Assembly: GCA_945873925.1 (NCBI GenBank)
Contig: CAMCES010000080.1
Coordinates: forward strand, 1-5,404
Direction of reading: 5' to 3'
Length of the DNA: 5,404 bases
Origin: Bordetella parapertussis
Lineage (GTDB): Bacteria > Pseudomonadota > Gammaproteobacteria > Burkholderiales > Burkholderiaceae_C
The notes under the pieces are model-generated. The model was not told where the DNA came from and searched no databases. It saw only the letters and a list, made by a program, of their open reading frames with translations. Both the position numbers and the translations under genes were made by a program. Positions 1 to 5,404 of this stretch are shown here, in pieces; positions within the stretch are counted from its first letter, which is position 1; every line of letters starts with the position of its first letter.

Positions 1-3
1 CAT
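1..3 (-). CDS. Start codon of the next gene, probably lptE (partial)
   Basis: The leuS stop TGA occupies 5-3 and an ATG occupies 3-1, giving a TGATG junction with one shared base. This arrangement is typical of translationally coupled genes. In Burkholderiales the gene after leuS is usually lptE, the outer-membrane lipoprotein that pairs with LptD in LPS export, followed by holA. Only the start codon is inside the window, so the product is inferred purely from gene order. Confidence 0.45.
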
Positions 4-2822
4 CACAACACCACATTGACCAAGCGGCCAGGCACGACGATGATTTTTTTCGGTACCGCGCCCTGTGCTTGCTTGGTGAAGGCTTCGCTGACCAAGGCCG
101 CTTGCTCGATGTCTTGTTGGCTGGCGCTGGCACTGACCTGGAGGGAACCGCGCAACTTGCCGTTGATTTGCAGCATCAGCTCGATGTGGTCGCGTTGCAA
201 AGCGGTCTCGTCCACCGCTGGCCAGTGGGCGTCGAGCAGATCGCCTGTGCGCGCCGCATAGCCCAATTGGGCCCACAAGCCAGCGCTGATATGGGGACAG
301 ACTGGATAGAGCAAGCGCAGCAACACAGACACACCCTCGCACAGCACCGCGTGGTCGCCTTCACTGGCATCGGTCTGGAAATCTTCCAGCGCGTTGAGCA
401 GTTTCATGCAGCCGGAAACCACGGTATTGTATTGCATGCGCTCGTAATCGAAGCTGACTTGTTTGAGCACCACATGCACCTCACGGCGCAGGTCTTTGGC
501 TTGCACACGCAAACTGGCCTGGCTGAAATCGCCCGCTGTCGCGGCTTTCAAAGCAGCTTGGTGTTTGACCGCGAAATGCCACACCCGGCGCAAAAAACGG
601 TAGCTGCCCTCCACCGCCGAATCGTTCCACTCCAGCGTGGCCTCGGGCGGCGCGGTGAACATGGTGTAGAGGCGCGCAGTGTCGGCACCGTATCTTTCGA
701 TCAGGTCTTGCGGGTCGACGCCGTTGTTCTTGGACTTGGACATGGTGCCCACGCCCTCGTAGTCGATTGGCGTGCCCACTGGCAGGCGGCCATCGGCACT
801 GTCGGCTTCGTTCTTGAGCTTGGCACCCACCACTTTGCCGGTCTCATCGAGCACATGCTCGACATCGTGCGGCCAAAAGTAGTCTTTGCCGCCTTTGGCG
901 GTGCGGCGCGAATAAATGTGGTTGAGCACCATGCCTTGGGTGAGCAGCTTGCTGAAGGGCTCATCGACCTTGACCAGCCCCAAGTCACGCATCACCTTGG
1001 TCCAAAAGCGGGCGTAGAGCAGGTGCAGGATGGCGTGCTCGATGCCGCCGATGTACTGGTCCATGCCGCTGCCGCCCGCAGCGTGCTGGGCGTCGCGCAT
1101 CCAGTAATCTGTGCCGCCGGCCACCATCGCCTCGGCGTTGGTCGGGTCGCAGTAGCGCATGAAATACCAGGACGAGTCGACAAAGGTGTCCATGGTGTCG
1201 GTCTCGCGCCGCGCGGGTTTGCCGCAGATCGGGCACACCACGCCGGCATGAAAGCCCTCGTGCTTGTTCAGCGGGTTGCCCGAGCCGTCGGGAATGCAGT
1301 CTTGCGGCAACACCACCGGCAGGTCTTTTTCAGGCACCGGCACCGCGCCATGCTCGTCGCAGTGGATGATGGGAATCGGCGTGCCCCAGTAGCGCTGGCG
1401 GCTCACCCCCCAGTCGCGCAGACGCCAGGTGATTTTTTTCTCGCCCAGACCCTTTGCGGCGAGCAGCTCGGCCACTTTGCTCACCGCCGCCTTGAAACTC
1501 AAGCCATCGAGTTCGCCTGAGTTGAGGCACACACCGTCTTTGGTGGCGTACCACTCTTGCCATTGGCCCTGATCAAACCGGCGCTTGGCAGAGACGTCAG
1601 CGACGGCGGCTGGTGCGGGGGCAGCCCCCGGTGAGGAATCGGAGCTTGCGACTGACGAGCCGGGGGCTGCCCCCGCATCGGCCGCCACCCCGCCAAGGCC
1701 AACCACCTGCGTGATCGGCAACTCGTACTTGAGCGCAAACGCAAAGTCGCGCTCGTCGTGCGCTGGCACGCCCATCACCGCGCCGTCGCCATAGCTCATG
1801 AGCACATAGTTGCCCACCCACAACTCCACCGGCGCACCCGTGAGCGGATGGGTGACAAACAGGCAGGTGGGCATGCCCACCTTGTCTTTAACCGCCAACT
1901 CGGCTTCTGTCGTACCACCCTCTTGGCATTCTTCCAAGAACGCAGCCAAGGTCGGGTTGTCCGCTGCTGCATGCAGCGCCAAGGGGTGCTCGGGCGCCAC
2001 CGCGCAGAAGGTCACGCCCATGATGGTGTCGGCGCGGGTGGTAAACACATACATGCGGCCGTCGCCGATGAGCGTGCCGTCGGCACCCCGGATATCGTGG
2101 GTGAAGGCAAAGCGCACGCCCTCGCTGCGGCCGATCCAGTTTTCCTGCATCAGGCGCACCTTGTCGGGCCAGCCGTTCAAGGTGGCTTTGGGGTTGCCCA
2201 CCTGCACATGGTCGAGCAACTCCTGGGCGTAGTCGGTGATCTTGAGGTAGTAGCCAGGGATTTCACGCTTTTCCACCACCGCGCCGGTGCGCCAGCCCTT
2301 GCCGTCGATCACCTGCTCGTTGGCCAGCACGGTCTGGTCGACCGGGTCCCAGTTGACCACCTGGGTCTTGCGGTAGGCCACGCCAATATCGAGCATCTTC
2401 AAAAACAACCACTGGTTCCACTTGTAATAGCTCGCGTCACAGGTGGCCACTTCGCGCGACCAGTCGATGGCCAAGCCCATCGCCTGCATCTGCTGTTTCA
2501 TGTACGCGATGTTTTCGTAGGTCCACTTGGCCGGCGGCACACCGTTTTTGAGCGCAGCGTTTTCGGCGGGCAGGCCAAACGCGTCCCAGCCCATGGGCAT
2601 CAAGACGTTGTAGCCCTTCATGCGCAGATGACGGGTGAGCATGTCGTTGATGGTGTAGTTGCGCACATGGCCCATGTGCAGCTTGCCGCTGGGGTAGGGC
2701 AGCATGGAGCAGGCGTAGTACTTGGGGCGGCTGTGGTCTTCGGTGACGCGGTAAATGTCGGCCGCGCTCCAGTGCTTGCGGACAGACGTTTCAACGTCTT
2801 TGGGGATATAGGTGTCTTGCAT
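3..2822 (-). CDS. leuS: Leucyl-tRNA synthetase (LeuRS, class Ia)
   Basis: Cytoplasmic enzyme that charges tRNA-Leu with leucine using ATP and hydrolyses mischarged tRNA. From the ATG at 2822 it is 939 residues, against about 860 in E. coli. Visible in order: the N-terminus MQDTYIPKDVE, which aligns with E. coli MQEQYRPEEIE; the HIGH motif as HMGH (49-52); the CP1 editing domain with TTRADT (261-266, Thr266 matching E. coli Thr252) and HDERD (355-359, Asp356 and Asp359 matching Asp342 and Asp345); an Ala/Ser/Pro-rich insertion (about 382-403) encoded by a palindromic DNA element; WGVSRQRYWG; a possible zinc site (Cys488, His491, Cys530, Cys533); DTMDTFVDSSWY; YIGGIEHA; the MSKS loop (694-697); an anticodon-binding domain; and the C-terminal domain ending LVNVVL. 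The MSKS loop is preceded by Thr693 instead of Lys. An in-frame TTG at 2831 would add three residues and has the better Shine-Dalgarno; ATG is preferred on alignment. Family assignment is certain; the exact start is not. Confidence 0.97.
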   Translation of the reverse strand: MQDTYIPKDVETSVRKHWSAADIYRVTEDHSRPKYYACSMLPYPSGKLHMGHVRNYTINDMLTRHLRMKGYNVLMPMGWDAFGLPAENAALKNGVPPAKWTYENIAYMKQQMQAMGLAIDWSREVATCDASYYKWNQWLFLKMLDIGVAYRKTQVVNWDPVDQTVLANEQVIDGKGWRTGAVVEKREIPGYYLKITDYAQELLDHVQVGNPKATLNGWPDKVRLMQENWIGRSEGVRFAFTHDIRGADGTLIGDGRMYVFTTRADTIMGVTFCAVAPEHPLALHAAADNPTLAAFLEECQEGGTTEAELAVKDKVGMPTCLFVTHPLTGAPVELWVGNYVLMSYGDGAVMGVPAHDERDFAFALKYELPITQVVGLGGVAADAGAAPGSSVASSDSSPGAAPAPAAVADVSAKRRFDQGQWQEWYATKDGVCLNSGELDGLSFKAAVSKVAELLAAKGLGEKKITWRLRDWGVSRQRYWGTPIPIIHCDEHGAVPVPEKDLPVVLPQDCIPDGSGNPLNKHEGFHAGVVCPICGKPARRETDTMDTFVDSSWYFMRYCDPTNAEAMVAGGTDYWMRDAQHAAGGSGMDQYIGGIEHAILHLLYARFWTKVMRDLGLVKVDEPFSKLLTQGMVLNHIYSRRTAKGGKDYFWPHDVEHVLDETGKVVGAKLKNEADSADGRLPVGTPIDYEGVGTMSKSKNNGVDPQDLIERYGADTARLYTMFTAPPEATLEWNDSAVEGSYRFLRRVWHFAVKHQAALKAATAGDFSQASLRVQAKDLRREVHVVLKQVSFDYERMQYNTVVSGCMKLLNALEDFQTDASEGDHAVLCEGVSVLLRLLYPVCPHISAGLWAQLGYAARTGDLLDAHWPAVDETALQRDHIELMLQINGKLRGSLQVSASASQQDIEQAALVSEAFTKQAQGAVPKKIIVVPGRLVNVVL
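1614..1677. repeat. 64-bp inverted-repeat (REP/BIME-like) element inside leuS
   Basis: Two perfect 18-bp inverted arms (1614-1631 and 1660-1677) flank a 28-nt spacer. Each arm also contains its own 13-nt palindrome, GGGGGCAGCCCCC (1617-1629) and GGGGGCTGCCCCC (1662-1674), so each arm can form a small hairpin or the two can pair into one long one. It lies in frame in leuS and encodes an Ala/Gly/Ser/Pro-rich stretch, with arm products AGAAPG and PGAAPA. Paired GC-rich palindromes are the hallmark of REP/BIME elements. Location in a variable part of the CP1 domain, where E. coli LeuRS is about 37 residues shorter, suggests a tolerated insertion. Copies elsewhere in the genome could not be checked, so the class is inferred. 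Confidence 0.7.
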
Positions 2823-2842
2823 GGGGCTCAATGAGATGCCCC
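2823..2842 (-). promoter_or_regulatory. Possible hairpin over the leuS translation start
   Basis: On the minus strand GGGGC (2842-2838) can pair with GCCCC (2827-2823). TC (2836-2835) can also pair with GA (2829-2828), leaving one bulged A and a five-base loop. The stem ends directly against the ATG at 2822. It takes up most of the AGGGG Shine-Dalgarno and includes the alternative TTG codon. It could lower leuS initiation unless ribosomes arriving from exbD open it. The pairing is visible; any regulatory effect is inference. Confidence 0.35.
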
Positions 2843-2843
2843 T
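2839..2843 (-). promoter_or_regulatory. Shine-Dalgarno AGGGG upstream of leuS
   Basis: AGGGG is the only good ribosome binding site in the gap after exbD. It stands 7 nt before the in-frame TTG at 2831, which is ideal spacing, but 16 nt before the ATG at 2822, which is long. It therefore favours the TTG start on spacing, while alignment with E. coli LeuRS favours the ATG. Confidence 0.4.
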
Positions 2844-2850
2844 GGCGCGC

Positions 2851-3303
2851 TCAGTTGCGCAGGGGTGGGGAAGATGGCGGGATTTTAGGCTCAGGCGTTT
2901 GCACCACCAGGGACACGCTGCGCAGCTCGGATTTCTGAATCTCAGCCATCACCTCGGCCACCAGACCATAGGGCACGGATTTATCCACCTGCAATTGCAC
3001 CTCGGTGGCCAGCCCATCCGTGGCGCGCAGGTTCAAGCCAACCGCCAAACGGTCCAAAGGCACCGGCTGGGCATCAAGCATCAACCGGCCGTTGCTGTCA
3101 ATCGACACCGTCGCGGCATCGGCTGTGGCAGTCACTGCAGCTGCCTGAACCTGCGGCAAGGCCAATTGCAAAGCACCTGTCATCAAAGGCGTGGTGATGA
3201 TGAAGATCACCAACAAAACCAGCATCACGTCGACCAAGGGCGTGACATTGATCTCGCTCATGGGCGCGCTGCTTGGGCTGGGGTCGAATTCGCCAAAAGC
3301 CAT
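2851..3303 (-). CDS. exbD: ExbD/TolR-family proton-channel subunit
   Basis: Inner-membrane protein of 150 residues that works with ExbB to turn proton flow into motion, usually to energise TonB. It has a short cytoplasmic N-terminus and a single membrane helix at about 22-42 in the segment NVTPLVDVMLVLLVIFIITT. Asp25 lies in the helix at the same number as the essential proton-carrying Asp25 of E. coli ExbD. A periplasmic domain follows, ending in a Pro/Ser-rich tail. The ATG at 3303 is chosen because it lies 4 nt after the exbB stop and gives the family-length N-terminus; an upstream in-frame TTG at 3348 would overlap exbB and add 15 unlikely residues. No strong Shine-Dalgarno is seen, so coupling to exbB translation is likely. 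A TolR role is possible, since ExbD and TolR are homologous, but no Tol or TonB partner is present here. Confidence 0.92.
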   Translation of the reverse strand: MAFGEFDPSPSSAPMSEINVTPLVDVMLVLLVIFIITTPLMTGALQLALPQVQAAAVTATADAATVSIDSNGRLMLDAQPVPLDRLAVGLNLRATDGLATEVQLQVDKSVPYGLVAEVMAEIQKSELRSVSLVVQTPEPKIPPSSPPLRN

Positions 3304-3307
3304 GGTG

Positions 3308-3955
3308 TCAAGGCTTTGCCGTGACTTGCGCCATTGCGCGCAGGTCAAACACCAGGGCCTGCAACTCGGACTCCAATCGGGTCAAGCGGCGACCCAAGAG
3401 GTTGTAGGCCATGACCGCGGGGATCGCCACGGCCAGGCCCGCGGCTGTCATGACCAAGGCTTCGCCCACCGGTTGAGACACCTTGTCCAAGGTGTACTGG
3501 CCGGCACCCGTCAAATGGGTCAAGGCATGAAAAATACCCCAGACCGTGCCGAGTAAGCCCACGAACGGCGCAGTCGCACCGATCGTGGCCAACAGGTCTT
3601 GCCCATACTGCAAACGGTAACGCAGTGGCGAGAGCGCATCGCGCAATTGCCGGGTGAGCTGGTCTTCGACACTCGAACTGGCTGCCAAGGCGCCGGTGGG
3701 TGTGGCATGGGTGGCATGCAACAAGCCAGCGAACAGTTGCCAAGCATCCAGCGCGGCCCATTGGGATTGCAGTTCATGCCAATCATTGGCCAGCATCAAG
3801 CTGTTTTTGCAGGCTGACAAATCGCGCTTGGCCACATGCAGCAAAACGCTTTTATAAAGAATGACCACCCAAGCCATGACGGACATGGCGAGCAACACCC
3901 AAGCGACCAAACGGGTCACCGCATCGCCTTGGGACAGCAAGCTGAGGGCGGTCAT
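3308..3955 (-). CDS. exbB: MotA/TolQ/ExbB-family proton-channel protein
   Basis: Inner-membrane protein of 215 residues that forms the proton-driven motor with ExbD. Three membrane segments are visible: about 15-36, 121-145 and 162-187, with a cytoplasmic loop of about 85 residues between the first two. The signature ATIGATAPFVGLLGTVWGIF (123-142) is strongly ExbB/TolQ-like. Thr137 in GTVWG and Thr170 in the third helix match the functional Thr148 and Thr181 of E. coli ExbB. The third helix ends AIPAVMAYN, also close to E. coli ExbB. The start ATG overlaps the dapB stop in an ATGA junction, so translation is probably coupled. Length and motifs fit ExbB slightly better than TolQ. No tonB is nearby, so the energised partner is unknown from this window. 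Confidence 0.93.
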   Translation of the reverse strand: MTALSLLSQGDAVTRLVAWVLLAMSVMAWVVILYKSVLLHVAKRDLSACKNSLMLANDWHELQSQWAALDAWQLFAGLLHATHATPTGALAASSSVEDQLTRQLRDALSPLRYRLQYGQDLLATIGATAPFVGLLGTVWGIFHALTHLTGAGQYTLDKVSQPVGEALVMTAAGLAVAIPAVMAYNLLGRRLTRLESELQALVFDLRAMAQVTAKP

Positions 3956-4785
3956 GCGAATGAGCGGATCGATTCCAAGCCCAGCACATCGAACATGTCG
4001 TACATGCCGCTTTGTTTACCAGCGAGGAAACGCACTGCACGCAAGCTGCCGTGTGCATAGGTCGCTCGGCTGGAAGACTTGTGGGTGATTTCGATGCGCT
4101 CGCCTTCGGTGGCAAACATGACAGTGTGGTCACCCACGATATCGCCGCCTCGGATGGTGGAGAAACCAATGCTGTTGGCAACACGTGCGCCGGTGTGGCC
4201 ATACCGCTCGTAGACCGCGCAGTCTTTCAGGTCACGCCCCTGGGCTTGGGCAATGACTTCGCCCATTTTCAAGGCCGTGCCAGAGGGCGCATCCACCTTG
4301 TGCTTGTGGTGTGCTTCGGTGATTTCAATGTCATAGCCGCTGGACAAGGCTTTGGCCGCCATCTCCAGCAGTTTCAACATGACATTCACACCCACGCTCA
4401 TGTTGGGCGCCATCACAATGCCGATGTCTCGGCTGGCCGCTTCAATCTCAGCCAATTGGGCCGGACTGAAACCGGTGGTGCCAATCACCATTTGCAGACC
4501 CAAGCGGCGGCAAACCTCGAGATGCGCCATGGTGCCCTCGGGGCGGGTGAAGTCGATCAACACCTTGGCTGGCTGCAAGCCATGTGAGACCTTTGCTGTG
4601 ATCAACACGCCACAGGGGCGACCGGTGAAGCCCATGGCATCCTCACCCAGGTGCGCAGAGCCAGCCATGTCCAGCGCACCGGTCAGTTGGCAATCGGGCG
4701 ACTCGGCGATGGCCTGGGCCAGCATGCGTCCCATGCGGCCGCTGGCACCGGCAATGGCAATCGGGTGAGGGGCTTGTGGGTTCAT
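3952..4785 (-). CDS. dapB: 4-hydroxy-tetrahydrodipicolinate reductase (DapB)
   Basis: Cytoplasmic enzyme that reduces the dehydrated product of hydroxy-tetrahydrodipicolinate to tetrahydrodipicolinate with NAD(P)H. This is the second committed step towards meso-diaminopimelate (for peptidoglycan) and lysine. It is 277 residues, the normal length. The N-terminal Rossmann fold shows the nucleotide-binding loop GASGRMG (13-19) and the conserved DFTRPEGT (78-85) and GTTGF (102-106). The catalytic and substrate-binding block EITEAHHKHKVDAPSGT (154-170) carries His159, His160 and Lys163, with His159 and Lys163 at the E. coli positions. The ATG lies 6 nt after the bamE stop, and the gene's own stop overlaps the exbB start. 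No Shine-Dalgarno stands out, consistent with coupled translation from bamE. All key residues are intact. Confidence 0.97.
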   Translation of the reverse strand: MNPQAPHPIAIAGASGRMGRMLAQAIAESPDCQLTGALDMAGSAHLGEDAMGFTGRPCGVLITAKVSHGLQPAKVLIDFTRPEGTMAHLEVCRRLGLQMVIGTTGFSPAQLAEIEAASRDIGIVMAPNMSVGVNVMLKLLEMAAKALSSGYDIEITEAHHKHKVDAPSGTALKMGEVIAQAQGRDLKDCAVYERYGHTGARVANSIGFSTIRGGDIVGDHTVMFATEGERIEITHKSSSRATYAHGSLRAVRFLAGKQSGMYDMFDVLGLESIRSFA

Positions 4786-4791
4786 ACAGCT

Positions 4792-5340
4792 TCAGCGGGT
4801 GGTGGGTTCCAGGGGCGGGTATTTTTTGCGCGGGGCATCGGACTTGACGGTTTCTTCAGGGGCGATCTCGGGGGATGTTTGGCGGAACTTGTCCAATTCA
4901 GCTGGCGTGGCTTGTAAACGGGGAACAGCCCTGCGGTCTTCAGGCACAGCAATGCGTTCGGCAAACTCCGCCTCGCTGGGCAAGTCTTCAGCTTCTACCC
5001 GTTCAAACCCGTCCTTGTTGAAAAACACCGACAGCTTGCGTTGCTGGGGCGCGGTACCTTGGCGACGGATGGTGAAGGCATAGTCCCAACGCTGGGCATG
5101 GAACACGCTGGCGATCAAGGGCGTACCTAAAATGTCTTTCACCTGGTTGCGGTTCATGCCGGGACGCAATGCTTGCACCTGCTCCTTGGACACGAAGTTA
5201 CCCTGAACCACCTCGACCCGGTAAGGGGTGAGTTTCTGCAAGGCGTTGGCCACCGGGTCATCCAAGGCGGAACATGCTGCCAAAGAGCCTGCCAGCACAA
5301 GTGTCCAGCCGCGGGCCAGAGAGAGTCGCATTTGATTCAT
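4792..5340 (-). CDS. bamE: Outer-membrane assembly lipoprotein BamE (OmlA/SmpA family)
   Basis: Lipoprotein of the BAM complex, which folds beta-barrel proteins into the outer membrane. From the ATG at 5340 it has 182 residues. A signal peptide ends in the lipobox LAAC, with Cys23 as the lipidated residue. Ser at +2 rather than Asp fits outer-membrane sorting. The BamE domain follows: PYRVEVVQGNFVSKEQV resembles the E. coli BamE start, then RPGMNRNQVKDILGTPL and the strand WDYAFTIRR...RKLSVFFNKDGFERVEA. The last 60 or so residues form a charged, Pro-rich tail absent from the 113-residue E. coli protein. A second ATG at 5331 is an equally credible start. A TTG at 5391 would add 17 residues before the signal peptide and would contain the putative promoter, so it is disfavoured. 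It is the first gene of the operon seen here. Confidence 0.93.
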   Translation of the reverse strand: MNQMRLSLARGWTLVLAGSLAACSALDDPVANALQKLTPYRVEVVQGNFVSKEQVQALRPGMNRNQVKDILGTPLIASVFHAQRWDYAFTIRRQGTAPQQRKLSVFFNKDGFERVEAEDLPSEAEFAERIAVPEDRRAVPRLQATPAELDKFRQTSPEIAPEETVKSDAPRKKYPPLEPTTR

Positions 5341-5358
5341 GATCGGGGTCAAGCAGGC

Positions 5359-5364
5359 TATGAT
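5359..5364 (+). promoter_or_regulatory. Possible divergent -10 box (towards a gene beyond the window)
   Basis: TATGAT on the plus strand matches five of six bases of the sigma70 -10 hexamer and faces out of the window. In Burkholderiales fur is commonly divergent from bamE (omlA), so this could be part of the fur promoter. No convincing -35 is seen at normal spacing, and no fur coding sequence is inside the window. Confidence 0.2.
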
Positions 5365-5370
5365 GAATCC

Positions 5371-5376
5371 ATTGTA
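5371..5376 (-). promoter_or_regulatory. Putative -10 box for the bamE operon
   Basis: On the minus strand TACAAT matches the sigma70 -10 consensus at five of six bases. It would start transcription near 5364 and leave about 24 nt before the bamE ATG. No good -35 lies at 16-18 bp; a TTGAAA is only 9 bp upstream, too close. The call rests on one hexamer and its position ahead of the first gene. Confidence 0.3.
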
Positions 5377-5404
5377 ACGACGGGTTTTCAACTGGCCCTT
5401 GGGT

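Noticed and set aside
69..1520. Long plus-strand open frame of 483 codons opposite leuS
   Set aside because: It is a mirror of GC-rich leuS codons. The opposite frame encodes LeuRS with all its motifs, and the plus-strand protein is His/Val/Gly-rich with no recognisable domain.
1758..2834. Plus-strand open frame of 358 codons opposite the 5' part of leuS
   Set aside because: It has the same codon-bias cause and low-information composition, and no family resemblance.
2823..2850. Possible terminator between exbD and leuS
   Set aside because: The GGGGC/GCCCC stem is short and followed by the leuS start, not a run of T on the transcribed strand. It fits a translation-start structure better.
5341..5391. 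N-terminal extension of bamE from TTG at 5391
   Set aside because: It would put 39 residues before the lipobox Cys and place the putative -10 box inside the gene. The ATG at 5340 gives a normal signal peptide.
5341..5404. Fur-binding site upstream of bamE
   Set aside because: No match to the AT-rich Fur box pattern could be read here; the idea came only from the expected neighbouring fur gene.

Overview
The window is one tightly packed minus-strand gene cluster from a GC-rich proteobacterium. The order bamE - dapB - exbB - exbD - leuS, with codons and protein sequences of betaproteobacterial type, points to Burkholderiales, most likely Comamonadaceae (a relative of Limnohabitans, Rhodoferax or Polaromonas). 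The genus is inferred from memory of family sequences and was not searched.

Layout in the direction of transcription, from high to low coordinates. At 5341-5404 is the upstream region, with a putative bamE promoter. In related genomes fur lies divergently just beyond it, but no fur coding sequence is visible here. Then come bamE (outer-membrane assembly lipoprotein), dapB (lysine and diaminopimelate synthesis), exbB and exbD (a proton-driven inner-membrane motor pair), and leuS (leucyl-tRNA synthetase), which fills more than half the window. The leuS stop overlaps an ATG at the window edge, probably the start of lptE.

Spacing is 6 nt between bamE and dapB, a 4-nt overlap between dapB and exbB, 4 nt between exbB and exbD, 19 or 28 nt between exbD and leuS, and a 1-nt overlap between leuS and the next gene. 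No terminator is visible between genes. The set reads as one operon with probable translational coupling. It joins envelope biogenesis (BamE, the peptidoglycan precursor enzyme DapB, probable LptE), an envelope energy-transducing pair (ExbBD) and one translation housekeeping enzyme.

The genes are ordinary; the oddities are in leuS. Its reading frame contains a 64-bp element with perfect 18-bp inverted arms, which adds an Ala/Gly/Ser/Pro-rich segment to the editing region. This resembles a REP/BIME-type or protein-embedded palindromic element. LeuRS also has an MSKS loop whose first Lys is Thr, a short insertion before the conserved YIGGIEHA block, and a candidate Cys/His zinc site. The region just before its start codon can fold over the only good Shine-Dalgarno sequence. 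I see no mobile-element genes, CRISPR array, RNA genes or new multi-gene system.
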